A stretch of 64,000 nt of DNA from positions 12,092 to 76,091 of the forward strand of contig CAZTOP010000010.1 in NCBI GenBank assembly GCA_964615145.1, read 5' to 3'. The DNA is from CAIVPM01 sp964615145 (GTDB taxonomy: Bacteria; Bacteroidota; Bacteroidia; Chitinophagales; Chitinophagaceae). The notes under the pieces were generated by a model. The model saw only the letters and a program-made list of their open reading frames with translations. It had not been told where the DNA came from and did no database searches. The position numbers and the translations under genes were made by a program. Position 1 is the first letter of the stretch. Every line of letters begins with the position of its first letter. This document shows positions 1-7,240 of this stretch, one piece after another.

Positions 1-274
1 GCCCAAGCGTAGAAGTTATGCTTGGAAATCTCTATTGGTAGCACGTGCCATAGAAAATCAATGTTATGTTATTGCAGTTAACAGAGTTGGTTTTGATGGG
101 AATAATATTGAACATAGTGGTGATAGCATGGTCGTAAATCCTTTAGGCGATATATTGTATACTAAGGAAAATGTTGAAGATATTTTTACCATTACACTTG
201 ATAAAGATGCTTTGCTAGATATTAGAAATAAGTTCCCTTTTTGGAAAGATGCGGATTCATTTAAACTTTTGTAA
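1..274 (+). CDS. Omega-amidase-like carbon-nitrogen hydrolase, C-terminal part (cut by window start)
   Basis: Only the last 90 codons are in the window; the frame is open from base 2. The visible stretch RRSYAWKSLLVARAIENQ followed by CYVIAVNRVG and HSGDSMVVNPLGDIL is typical of the YafV/Nit2 branch of the nitrilase superfamily, which hydrolyses omega-amides such as alpha-ketoglutaramate in the cytoplasm. The Glu-Lys-Cys catalytic residues lie upstream of the window, so activity cannot be judged. The stop is two bases before the next gene, so the two are probably cotranscribed. Another nitrilase branch is possible but less likely. Confidence 0.8.
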   Translation, partial: PKRRSYAWKSLLVARAIENQCYVIAVNRVGFDGNNIEHSGDSMVVNPLGDILYTKENVEDIFTITLDKDALLDIRNKFPFWKDADSFKLL

Positions 275-276
275 AA

Positions 277-660
277 ATGAAAGAAACAGAAAAACTTAGA
301 GTAGATAAATATTTGTGGGCAATTAGAATTTTCAAAAGCAGAAGTATGGCTTCTGATGCATGTGATAAAGGGAAAGTTAAATGCAATGAAGTTAGTATTA
401 AAGCATCAAAAATTGTAAATATCGGAGATGAATATCATATAAGAACTGAATCTAGAAAATGGATAATCAAAGTTGTTGCTCTCTTACACAATAGAGTTCA
501 ATATAGCGAAGCAATTAAGTTTTATACCGACATTACTCCTTTAGAAGAAAAGGATGAGAATACATTTTTACCTACATCATTTAATACTGGCAAGAGACTC
601 AGTAAAATTGGTAGGCCCAATAAAAAACAAAGAAGAAATTTTGAAGATTTCATGGAATAA
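277..660 (+). CDS. S4-domain RNA-binding protein, Hsp15-like
   Basis: The 127-residue protein opens with an S4 domain (about residues 7-65: LRVDKYLWAIRIFKSRSMA, then GKVKCNE). This is the hallmark of the Hsp15/HslR family, which in E. coli binds 50S subunits carrying stalled nascent chains; that role is inferred here. The C-terminal tail (about 90-127) is basic, with GRPNKKQRRN, as in Bacteroidota homologues. The ATG lies two bases after the stop of the amidase gene, implying one operon. A weak hairpin lies about 70 bp downstream. Confidence 0.85.
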   Translation: MKETEKLRVDKYLWAIRIFKSRSMASDACDKGKVKCNEVSIKASKIVNIGDEYHIRTESRKWIIKVVALLHNRVQYSEAIKFYTDITPLEEKDENTFLPTSFNTGKRLSKIGRPNKKQRRNFEDFME

Positions 661-727
661 AGCAAAGCAGAAAGTAATACTTTAAAATATATTCAGGCGA
701 GCAGACTAACATAATTTGATAAGCTTA

Positions 728-762
728 AAAAGTTTCAAAAGAGTCAAGAAACTTTTATTCTA
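728..762 (+). terminator. Possible weak terminator after the S4 gene
   Basis: A 9-bp perfect stem (AAAAGTTTC with GAAACTTTT, loop of 11 bases) lies 68 bp after the S4 stop and is followed by AT-rich sequence without a clean U-run. The stem is entirely weak except for two G-C pairs, so it may be chance. Confidence 0.3.
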
Positions 763-824
763 AATAATTTTTATTTTGACAATAATATTTTTACGTTAAA
801 CGACACTCGGCATTAATATCTCTC

Positions 825-838
825 CTAACATTTGTTAG
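825..838. promoter_or_regulatory. Palindrome CTAACATTTGTTAG, candidate PaaR operator
   Basis: A perfect 6-2-6 inverted repeat covers the predicted -33 element (TTG 832-834) of the paaA promoter. From memory, the TetR-type PaaR repressors of phenylacetate genes bind a pseudopalindrome of form CNAACGNNCGTTNG; this site has the same outline with A/T in place of the inner G/C. No tetR gene is in the window. The assignment is inference from position and outline. Confidence 0.45.
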
Positions 839-864
839 TTTCAGCAAATAATCTTTTACTTTTA
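832..864 (+). promoter_or_regulatory. paaA promoter, TTG-N22-TACTTTTA
   Basis: TTG at 832-834 and TACTTTTA at 857-864 (7 of 8 to the Bacteroidota TAnnTTTG box) predict transcription from about 869, 14 nt before the paaA ATG. The same TTG could be read as an earlier start codon of paaA, but its place in the promoter argues against that. Confidence 0.5.
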
Positions 865-882
865 CAGCCTAAACTTATTTGT

Positions 883-1827
883 ATGCAAATCAATTTTGAA
901 GAATTATTTCAATCTAAAATTGATAATGAAATAAAGATTGAACCAAAGGATTGGATGCCTGAAAAATACAGACAAACCAATATTCGCCAAATCAGTCAAC
1001 ACGCCCACAGCGAAATTGTAGGCATGTTGCCCGAAGGAGCTTGGATTACAAGAGCTCCATCTTTAAAACGTAAAGCCATTTTACTTGCAAAGGTTCAAGA
1101 TGAAGGTGGGCACGGTTTATATTTATATTCTGCTGCTGAAACCTTGAACATTAGCAGAGATGAAATGACAGAACAATTACTTACTGGTAAAGCAAAATAT
1201 TCTTCCATATTTAATTATCCAAGTTTAACCTGGGCAGATATGGGTGCAATTGGTTGGTTGGTTGATGGTGCCGCAATTTTAAATCAGGTAATGCTTTGCA
1301 GAACAAGCTATGGACCTTATGCACGTGCAATGGTGCGTATTTGCAAAGAAGAAAGTTTTCATCAAAGACAAGGCTTTGAAATATTATTGGTTTTAAGTCA
1401 GGGAACTGAAGAACAAAAAGCAATGTGTCAGGATGCTATTAATCGTTGGTGGTGGCCAAGCTTAATGATGTTTGGACCAAAGGATAGTGAAAGTACCAAC
1501 AGCGACCAGAGTATGAAATGGAAAATTAAACGTAAAACAAATGACGAGCTTAGACAACAGTTTGTTGATATGTGTGTGCAACAAGTTAAGGTTTTAAATA
1601 TGACTTTGCCCGACACTGATTTAAAATGGAATGAAGAAAGAAAACATTATGATTTTGGTGAAATAAACTGGGATGAATTTTGGCAAGTGGTGAAAGGGAA
1701 TGGCCCTTGCAATAAGGAAAGATTAGAAGCAAGAAACAAAGCCTGGAATGATGGAGCCTGGGTACGTGATGCAGCTATGGCTTATGCTGAAAAGAAAAAA
1801 AAGAGAGAACAAATCAAGGTTGCTTGA
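883..1827 (+). CDS. paaA: 1,2-phenylacetyl-CoA epoxidase, catalytic subunit PaaA
   Basis: PaaA is the di-iron subunit of the PaaABCE multicomponent oxygenase that epoxidises the ring of phenylacetyl-CoA in aerobic phenylacetate breakdown. The 314-residue product shows the family's ferritin-like core: LPEGAWITRAPSLKRKAIL, the carboxylate/His motif QDEGGHG, and a second motif ICKEESFHQRQGFE, the likely iron ligands. Length is normal. I start at ATG 883 (MQINFEEL), not the in-frame TTG at 832, which lies in the promoter. It is first in an operon with paaB, paaC and paaD; a foreign-looking 0.4-kb insert separates it from paaB. Confidence 0.95.
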   Translation: MQINFEELFQSKIDNEIKIEPKDWMPEKYRQTNIRQISQHAHSEIVGMLPEGAWITRAPSLKRKAILLAKVQDEGGHGLYLYSAAETLNISRDEMTEQLLTGKAKYSSIFNYPSLTWADMGAIGWLVDGAAILNQVMLCRTSYGPYARAMVRICKEESFHQRQGFEILLVLSQGTEEQKAMCQDAINRWWWPSLMMFGPKDSESTNSDQSMKWKIKRKTNDELRQQFVDMCVQQVKVLNMTLPDTDLKWNEERKHYDFGEINWDEFWQVVKGNGPCNKERLEARNKAWNDGAWVRDAAMAYAEKKKKREQIKVA

Positions 1828-1840
1828 CGATGAAATTACT

Positions 1841-1862
1841 GATTATTAATTATTGATTATTA
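1841..1862 (+). repeat. Left arm of 22-bp inverted repeat around the four-helix-bundle gene
   Basis: The 22 bases from 1841 match the reverse complement of 2237-2258 at 21 of 22 positions. The arm ends exactly at the A of the four-helix-bundle ATG and lies 13 bp after the paaA stop. The sequence is only A, T and a few G, so low complexity contributes, but the length, near identity and exact abutment on the gene are notable. Confidence 0.6.
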
Positions 1863-2239
1863 TGGCGAGTATAGACCATTTTTATGACTTACCAGTTTAC
1901 AAAACTTGTAAAGAGTTTAGAAAGAAAATTTCAGTAATTATTAAATCGCTTCCTTCATCAGAAAAATTTGAATTGGTTAGCCAAATCAAACGCTCTTCAA
2001 GGTCAATAACAGCAAATGTTTCAGAAGGTTTTGGAAGATATCATCATCAAGAGAATATTCAATTTTGCAGAATATCAAGAGGTTGATTAACTGAAACAAT
2101 GGAACATTTAATTACAGCTTTTGATGAAAATTATATTACAGAAGATGTTTTAAAAGAGGTAAACGAAGAATATAAAAAATGTTTAAAAGAATTAAATACA
2201 TACGTCAGGTATTTAAAATCAGCAAAAGAAATAATCTAA
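1862..2239 (+). pseudogene. Four-helix-bundle protein (23S rRNA intervening-sequence protein family), interrupted by an in-frame stop
   Basis: Translation from ATG 1862 gives MASIDHFYDLPVYKTCKEFR and later SSRSITANVSEGFGRYHHQE and NIQFCRISRG, typical of the small four-helix-bundle/IVP family. A TGA at 2084-2086 then cuts it after 74 codons. The same frame continues open for 50 more codons (TETMEHLITAFDENYITED, a conserved stretch) to a TAA at 2237. One base change (TCA to TGA) would explain it, so this is a recently broken gene or a sequencing error. The family's function is unknown. It sits between paaA and paaB, an unexpected place, and is bounded by a 22-bp inverted repeat. Confidence 0.8.
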
Positions 2240-2258
2240 TAATCAATAATAAATAATC
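2237..2258 (-). repeat. Right arm of 22-bp inverted repeat around the four-helix-bundle gene
   Basis: It begins with the TAA stop of the four-helix-bundle gene and ends nine bases before the paaB ATG. It matches the reverse complement of the left arm at 21 of 22 positions. The repeat could be the ends of a small mobile cassette, or could fold as a hairpin or terminator-like structure in the paa mRNA. Confidence 0.6.
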
Positions 2259-2267
2259 ATTAATCAA

Positions 2268-2615
2268 ATGATAAAAAAATATTACTACGGTGATTATGGA
2301 GAAATTGAAGGTGGTGTTTCTTCAAATAAATCAGAAGCAGAATTTCCATTATGGGAAGTTTTTATAAGAAGCAAACAAGGTTTAGACCATAAACACGTTG
2401 GCAGTTTACACGCTGCTGATGCGGCAATGGCAATGGAAAACGCAAGAGATGTTTATACACGCAGAATGGAAGGTGTAAGCATTTGGGTTGTTGAAAGCAA
2501 ATACATTCACGCATCAAATCCAGATGAAGCCGAAAGCCTTTATGAACCTTCGATGGATAAAATTTACAGACATCCTACATTCTATCAACTTCCCGATGAA
2601 GTAAACCATATGTAA
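2268..2615 (+). CDS. paaB: 1,2-phenylacetyl-CoA epoxidase subunit PaaB
   Basis: PaaB is the small structural subunit of the phenylacetyl-CoA epoxidase complex. The 115-residue protein contains the family signatures PLWEVFIRSKQGLDHKHVGS, HAADAAMAMENARDVYTRR and WVVESKYI. The first 25 residues (KKYYYGDYGEIEGG and on) extend the E. coli-type N terminus, as is common in Bacteroidota. It is followed three bases later by paaC. Upstream, the four-helix-bundle insert separates it from paaA, so translation probably depends on transcript read-through across the insert. Confidence 0.93.
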   Translation: MIKKYYYGDYGEIEGGVSSNKSEAEFPLWEVFIRSKQGLDHKHVGSLHAADAAMAMENARDVYTRRMEGVSIWVVESKYIHASNPDEAESLYEPSMDKIYRHPTFYQLPDEVNHM

Positions 2616-2618
2616 CTA

Positions 2619-3371
2619 ATGAATCAACATTTAACCAACTATATTTTACATTTAGCTGACACGACATTAATTCTATCTCATAGAAATAGTGAGTGGTGTG
2701 GCCATGGTCCAATTTTAGAGCAAGACATTGCATTAACTAACATTGCTTTGGACTTACTAGGCCAAGCAAGAAATTTTTATCAATACGCTGCAACGCTTAT
2801 GGGAGAAGAGTTTGATGAAGATAAATTAGCGTATTTGAGAAATCCAGAGGAGTTTAAAAATCATTTATTAGTAGAACAACCAAATGCTGACTGGGGAGTT
2901 ACTATTCTTCGCCAGTTTTACTTTAGTGTTTTTCAACATTACTTGTATAATGAGTTAAAAAATAGTAATGATGAACAACTTGCTGCAATTGCCACTAAGT
3001 CATTAAAGGAAGTTGCCTATCATTTACGTTGGAGTAGTGAATGGGTAATTCGTTTGGGCGATGGTACAAAAGAAAGTAATGTTAAAATGCAAAATGCTAT
3101 TGAAGTTTTGAAAGACTATGTAGAGGAATTTTTTGTAATGAGTAACGAAGAATTAGAATTATTATCTCAAAATATTAGTGTTGATTTAAACAAAATAAAA
3201 TCACTTTGGCAACAAAAGATAGATGAAGTTTTTGCTGAAGCAACATTGCATTTTCAATATTCAACACAACCCAAAATTGGTGGTAAGCAAGGAAAACATT
3301 CACAACACTTAGCAGATTTACTTGCAGAAATGCAAACTTTGCAAAGAACATATCCAAACAGTGTTTGGTAG
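2619..3371 (+). CDS. paaC: 1,2-phenylacetyl-CoA epoxidase structural subunit PaaC
   Basis: PaaC is the ferritin-fold partner of PaaA that holds the epoxidase complex together. The 250 residues are the usual length. Typical stretches are ILSHRNSEWCGHGPILEQDI, ALDLLGQARNFYQYAA and EVAYHLRWSSEWVIRLGDGT, and near the end WVIRL and GKQGKHSQHLADLLAEMQ. It sits three bases after paaB. The following small monooxygenase-like gene starts five bases after the stop, so all four genes form one transcription unit. Confidence 0.93.
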   Translation: MNQHLTNYILHLADTTLILSHRNSEWCGHGPILEQDIALTNIALDLLGQARNFYQYAATLMGEEFDEDKLAYLRNPEEFKNHLLVEQPNADWGVTILRQFYFSVFQHYLYNELKNSNDEQLAAIATKSLKEVAYHLRWSSEWVIRLGDGTKESNVKMQNAIEVLKDYVEEFFVMSNEELELLSQNISVDLNKIKSLWQQKIDEVFAEATLHFQYSTQPKIGGKQGKHSQHLADLLAEMQTLQRTYPNSVW

Positions 3372-3375
3372 TTTT

Positions 3376-3687
3376 ATGATTGATAATTTCAAACCATATT
3401 ATGCAGTTATTTTTACTTCAATAAAAGTTGAATCTGAAAATAATTATGCAGATATAGCAAACAGAATGGTTGAATTAGCAGCTACACAACAAGGATTTAT
3501 TGGAATTGAATCTGCACGAAATGAAATAGGAATAACCGTTAGTTATTGGGATAGCTTAGAAGCGATAAAAAACTGGAAAAATAATGCAGAGCATTTGATT
3601 GCACAGCAACTTGGCAGGGATGTTTTTTATCAATCTTACACAACACGAATTTGCAAAGTAGAGCATGAATATAGTTTTCGAAAATGA
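3376..3687 (+). CDS. Antibiotic biosynthesis monooxygenase (ABM)-fold protein inside the paa operon
   Basis: The 103-residue protein starts at ATG 3376 (MIDNFKPYYAVIFTSIK). It has the dimeric alpha/beta-barrel ABM pattern: a first strand YYAVIFTS, then MVELAATQQGFIGIESARNE, then ITVSYWDSLEAIKNWKNN, and a C-terminal HLIAQQLGRDVFYQ. ABM-fold proteins include quinone-forming monooxygenases and small heme- or aromatic-binding proteins; no substrate can be read from the sequence. Its stop overlaps the paaD start by 4 bp (ATGA), so it is translationally coupled to paaD. A role in handling reactive epoxide or ring intermediates is inference from context. Confidence 0.75.
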   Translation: MIDNFKPYYAVIFTSIKVESENNYADIANRMVELAATQQGFIGIESARNEIGITVSYWDSLEAIKNWKNNAEHLIAQQLGRDVFYQSYTTRICKVEHEYSFRK

Positions 3688-4169
3688 TAGAAACACAACC
3701 AATATCAGTACAAAATATTTGGAACATTCTTGAAACAGTTTGCGATCCTGAAATACCAGTTTTAACAATTACAGACTTAGGGATTGTGAGAGATGTAAAA
3801 ACTTATGATGATTTAATTGAAATCTTCATTACACCAACTTACACTGGATGTCCTGCAATGGATATGATTGCTATGAACATTCGTTTAGCTCTGATAGAAA
3901 ATGGTTATTCAAAAATAAAAGTCACATCAGTCTTATCACCAGCGTGGACAACAGATTGGATGACTGAAACAGGTAAACAAAAACTTAAAGAATACGGCAT
4001 TGCCCCACCAAAAGGTAATGCAAATATTATTATTGAAGATGGAATAGAATGCCCTCAGTGTCATTCTGTAAATACTACAATCATAAGTGAGTTTGGAAGC
4101 ACAGCGTGCAAAGCTTTACATAAGTGCAATGATTGTAAAGAGCCTTTTGATTATTTTAAGTGTTACTAA
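3684..4169 (+). CDS. paaD: Phenylacetate-degradation Fe-S/maturation protein PaaD (MIP18 family)
   Basis: PaaD carries an N-terminal MIP18/DUF59 domain (about residues 10-90: VCDPEIPVLTITDLGIV, TPTYTGCPAMDMI) and a C-terminal Cys-rich zinc-ribbon-like part (ECPQCHS, HKCNDCKE, FKCY). It is thought to help assemble the metal centres of the epoxidase system. The length of 161 residues is normal. It is the last gene of the unit. paaE, encoding the Fe-S/flavin reductase that normally follows, is absent here; the next gene has its own promoter. Confidence 0.92.
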   Translation: MIETQPISVQNIWNILETVCDPEIPVLTITDLGIVRDVKTYDDLIEIFITPTYTGCPAMDMIAMNIRLALIENGYSKIKVTSVLSPAWTTDWMTETGKQKLKEYGIAPPKGNANIIIEDGIECPQCHSVNTTIISEFGSTACKALHKCNDCKEPFDYFKCY

Positions 4170-4172
4170 AGC

Positions 4173-4180
4173 TAACTTTG
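4173..4180 (+). promoter_or_regulatory. Promoter box TAACTTTG of the amidohydrolase gene
   Basis: This is a perfect TAnnTTTG box 19 bp before the TTG start at 4200. A TTG at 4147-4149, 23 bp upstream, is a possible -33 element. The predicted transcript starts near 4185, giving a leader of about 15 nt and supporting the TTG start. Confidence 0.6.
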
Positions 4181-4199
4181 CGTTTCAAAATTTCACAAA

Positions 4200-5366
4200 T
4201 TGTCTTTTCTAAAATTTCAAGCAGATAATATTTTTACTGGTACAGAAATGCTTGGGCAAAAAAGCGTTTTAGTTACTGATGAAAAGGGAATTATTCACGA
4301 TATTATCGATGAGGAAGAAGCAGGTGAAGGCATTCAGAAATTTTCTGGAATTATTTCTCCTGGCTTTATAAATTGTCATTGTCACTTAGAATTAAGTCAT
4401 CTGAAAGGATTAATTCCTGAACATACAGGAATGGTAGATTTTATTCTAAATATAATGCAAAAAAGAGCTTTATCTGAAGAGCTCATTCAAGATGCTATTG
4501 AAAAAGCAGAAGGTGAAATGATAAACAATGGCATAGTTGCAGTTGGCGATATTTGTAACACCAAAAACACCATCAACCAAAAAAAGAAGGGCAATTTATA
4601 CTATCATAATTTCGTAGAAATTTCTGGTTTTGTACCACAATCTGCACAACAAAGGTTTGATGCAGGATTAGAAGTTTATACTGAATTTGCCAAGTGTTTT
4701 CCCAATAATTCCACACTTGTTCCTCATGCTCCTTATTCAGTTTCAAATAATTTGTTTGAATTAATAAACAATTTTTCGCAAAGCCAAATTTCTACTATTC
4801 ACAATCAGGAAAGTAAAGAGGAAAATGATTTTTTTGAATTTGGAAATGGAGATTTCAAAAGATTATATAAGGAGCTTGGAATTGACATTTCATTTCATAA
4901 ACCCTCACATAAATCAAGTTTGGGAACGGTCATCAATTATTTATTAAAGCCGTCTAAAACTATTTTAGTTCATAATACTTATACTTCTTTTTCAGATGTG
5001 ACAATGTTTAGCAAACTTCATTCTGATACACAATTTTATTTATGTCTTTGCGTTTTATCTAATAGGTATATAACAAACTCTTTACCAACAGATGTTGTTA
5101 GCAAACATTTAGTTAAAAATATTGTTTTAGGCACAGATAGTTTAGCTAGCAATAAAACATTAAACATACTTGCAGAAATTCAGGAATTATTAAGAAGTTC
5201 AAAATGCTTTTCATTATCAGATTTGCTTCAAATGGCCACTCTTAATGGAGCTTTAGCTTTAGGAATTGATAGCAAGTATGGGGATTTTAATAAAGGAAAA
5301 CAACCTGGCATTATTTTATTAAAAGATGTTTTAGCTAAAACTGGTAGTGTTGTTTTGTTAAAATAA
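4200..5366 (+). CDS. Amidohydrolase-superfamily protein (cytosine deaminase/TrzN-like)
   Basis: The 388-residue protein has the metal-dependent hydrolase layout: N-terminal beta-sandwich strands (KFQADNIFTG), PGFINCHCHLELSH with the HxH metal pair (about residue 63), LVPHAPYSVS (metal His), ILVHNTYTS (second His) and VLGTDSLASN (catalytic Asp near 310). A C-terminal segment closes the sandwich. Relatives deaminate guanine, cytosine, s-triazines or aminofutalosine; I cannot choose a substrate. The segment LCLCVLSNRYI departs from the usual LCP.SN form. The start is TTG 4200, directly behind a perfect promoter box. Confidence 0.8.
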   Translation: MSFLKFQADNIFTGTEMLGQKSVLVTDEKGIIHDIIDEEEAGEGIQKFSGIISPGFINCHCHLELSHLKGLIPEHTGMVDFILNIMQKRALSEELIQDAIEKAEGEMINNGIVAVGDICNTKNTINQKKKGNLYYHNFVEISGFVPQSAQQRFDAGLEVYTEFAKCFPNNSTLVPHAPYSVSNNLFELINNFSQSQISTIHNQESKEENDFFEFGNGDFKRLYKELGIDISFHKPSHKSSLGTVINYLLKPSKTILVHNTYTSFSDVTMFSKLHSDTQFYLCLCVLSNRYITNSLPTDVVSKHLVKNIVLGTDSLASNKTLNILAEIQELLRSSKCFSLSDLLQMATLNGALALGIDSKYGDFNKGKQPGIILLKDVLAKTGSVVLLK

Positions 5367-5374
5367 AAATCATT

Positions 5375-5668
5375 ATGAAGAAAATTATATCCTTTACTTT
5401 TCTACTTACCATTATTATTTTTTTGGTTATTACTTTTTCTACATTGCAATATCAAATCAATGCTAATGATACAGACAGGTTTGGCTATCCATTTGTGTTT
5501 TTTTCATCATACAATAATGCTGAAGTAATTAATACTATTAATTTTTCTGCAACTGCTTTAGCAATTGATTTGGGAATTAGTGCTTTAGTTGCATTATCAA
5601 TTGTTTATTTATTAATACTTATAAAGCCGGTAAAAAAAACTAAGAATTTACTATCAACCGAGCAATAG
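5375..5668 (+). CDS. Small two-helix membrane protein, unknown function
   Basis: The 97-residue protein has a hydrophobic N-terminal helix (about 4-25), a polar segment including NANDTDRFGYPFVFFSSY, and a second hydrophobic helix (about 62-85) followed by a basic tail (KPVKKTKN). The central segment probably faces the periplasm. It lies 8 bp after the amidohydrolase stop and so is likely in its operon. I do not recognise the family. Coding is supported by a clean ATG and the membrane pattern. Confidence 0.65.
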   Translation: MKKIISFTFLLTIIIFLVITFSTLQYQINANDTDRFGYPFVFFSSYNNAEVINTINFSATALAIDLGISALVALSIVYLLILIKPVKKTKNLLSTEQ

Positions 5669-5686
5669 TTTCTCATTGTAGTTTAT

Positions 5687-6241
5687 TTATCGATTGGGTG
5701 GTGGAGGCAAATCCTCTTCATTTTCATTTGCTTCTCTTTGTTCTTCTTCATTTTTTGGCGGAAAATGTGGTGGCTTACCTTGTGCTTGTATGTGCATTGC
5801 CTGAGCAATTATTTTATCAAATTTTTGTTGTTGATTTACATTGCATAAACTTCTTACTTGTTTTAAATGATTGAAGGTAATTTCGTCAATCTGTTTGTTG
5901 ATTGATGCAATAGAGTCTAATTTTACTTGCACACTAATATCCCCAATATTATTGCCTTTTAACAGTTGAAATAAAGAATCTTTATTGTTTTTCAATTTGT
6001 CTCTAAGCAACTCTACTAATTCATGATGATTTTCTTTAAGAGTGTGATAGTTGCTAATTTGCGATGGGTTTAATTTTAATTCTCTGACTAAAAAGTTGAA
6101 AGCATCACCAGGCGGTGGTGGTATTGATGGCAAATTATTCTGTCTTTTTTTTAATAATAAAAATGTTACAGCACCTGTATTAATAAGAAGTAATAAAACA
6201 ATAATTATTGAAAAAAATCTACTTTTATTATTTGCATTCAT
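5687..6241 (-). CDS. Spy/CpxP-like periplasmic protein, membrane anchored
   Basis: The 184-residue protein has an N-terminal signal anchor (about 8-30), a short Pro-rich linker (IPPPPGDAF), then a helical region with LNPSQISNYHTLKENHHELV and LCNVNQQQKFDKIIAQAM, the LTxxQ-type repeats of the Spy/CpxP/heavy-metal-sensor superfamily. The tail is Pro/Glu rich. Relatives act as periplasmic chaperones or envelope-stress sensors. It is the last gene of a three-gene operon behind an ECF sigma factor, which suggests an envelope-stress circuit. The ATG overlaps nothing; the upstream gene ends two bases before. Confidence 0.72.
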   Translation of the reverse strand: MNANNKSRFFSIIIVLLLLINTGAVTFLLLKKRQNNLPSIPPPPGDAFNFLVRELKLNPSQISNYHTLKENHHELVELLRDKLKNNKDSLFQLLKGNNIGDISVQVKLDSIASINKQIDEITFNHLKQVRSLCNVNQQQKFDKIIAQAMHIQAQGKPPHFPPKNEEEQREANENEEDLPPPPNR

Positions 6242-6243
6242 AA

Positions 6244-6552
6244 TTAGTATGTTGAGTTTGTAAATAGCTGGTAATCGTTGTTGATAGATTCTATTGAATT
6301 CTTTTCTGTGGATTCTGCTTTAGAAATGTTTTTATCACTCGATGATTTTGATAATAAATATACGTTTATAATAAGCATAATAAGTAATGTAATGCTTACA
6401 ACAACTGGTTTTTTTACATAATACCAGTTGTTACGATAAGCAACTTTATTTTGCATAGTAGCCTTTAATCTTGTTTCAAAAAAAGGCGGCATTTCGGCTT
6501 GTTCAATGCTATTTATACTGTTCAATATTTGTTCAAAGTGTTCTGTTTTCAT
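6244..6552 (-). CDS. Single-pass membrane protein, probable anti-sigma factor
   Basis: The 102-residue protein has a cytoplasmic N terminus (MKTEHFEQILNSINSIEQA), one transmembrane helix (about 48-68, VVVSITLLIMLIINVYLL) and a short polar outside tail. Size, topology and place directly downstream of an ECF sigma gene (9 bp) and upstream of a Spy-like gene fit a small anti-sigma factor. No HxxxCxxC zinc motif is present. The function is inferred from context. Confidence 0.6.
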   Translation of the reverse strand: MKTEHFEQILNSINSIEQAEMPPFFETRLKATMQNKVAYRNNWYYVKKPVVVSITLLIMLIINVYLLSKSSSDKNISKAESTEKNSIESINNDYQLFTNSTY

Positions 6553-6561
6553 TTTGATTTT

Positions 6562-7122
6562 TTAAAAAAGAATGGATAATGTTTTTCTTAAATTTTCCTT
6601 TGCCCTGTGCATTAAACCTTCCACAGCTTTATCACTAATTTTTAAAATATTAGCTACTTCATTATAACTAAGTCCTTCAGTTTTGATAAGTATAAATGCA
6701 ATCTTTTGATTAATGGGCAATAGTTGAATTGCTTTAAAAAGTAAGGCTGCATTTTCTTTATTATCTAAGCTAATTCCAGGATGATGAAAATCGGAAACAG
6801 CGTCTTCAATATTATTAGCAATACCTATAATATTTTTAAACTGATTAAACCTTTTTTTAGCCTTTTTGCTTCTTTCATAATCCAAAGATTTTGTAATGCA
6901 TATTCTGTAAATCCAAGTAGAAAGCTTTGAGTCACCTCTGAAATTTGAAATATTTAAATAAACTTGAATAAAAACCTCTTGAGCAACATCTTCAGCCTCT
7001 TGAACTTGTTGAATAATACCCAAAACAGTATTATACACCATATTCTGATAGGTGTTTACAAGCAAGCTAAAAGCTTGTTCATTATTTTTTTTCAACTCAC
7101 TTACAAGTTCGGTTTCGTTCAA
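6562..7122 (-). CDS. RNA polymerase ECF sigma factor
   Basis: The 186-residue protein has sigma region 2 (about 20-85: QEAEDVAQEVFIQVYLNI, then KLSTWIYRICITKSLDY) and region 4 (about 125-182: LLPINQKIAFILIKTEG, LSYNEVANILKISDKAVEG), with no region 3 or 1.1. This is the ECF layout. It heads an operon with a membrane protein and a Spy-like protein. It is divergent from an exported beta-rich protein (118 bp shared upstream DNA), a probable target. No autoregulatory promoter sequence can be assigned from one site. Confidence 0.9.
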   Translation of the reverse strand: MNETELVSELKKNNEQAFSLLVNTYQNMVYNTVLGIIQQVQEAEDVAQEVFIQVYLNISNFRGDSKLSTWIYRICITKSLDYERSKKAKKRFNQFKNIIGIANNIEDAVSDFHHPGISLDNKENAALLFKAIQLLPINQKIAFILIKTEGLSYNEVANILKISDKAVEGLMHRAKENLRKTLSILF

Positions 7123-7240
7123 AATTTAATTTGATTTATTTCTTAGACTTAATAATTGATAAAAACCTTTGTTTAGCAAAATAATAACATCTAGTAATTT
7201 TATTTATATAAACTTTACCTAATAAAAACCAATAAAGAGG

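Noticed and set aside
832..882. Extended N terminus of PaaA from TTG 832
   Set aside because: The TTG is within the palindrome and -33 element, and the extra residues do not match the family; ATG 883 fits both promoter and family.
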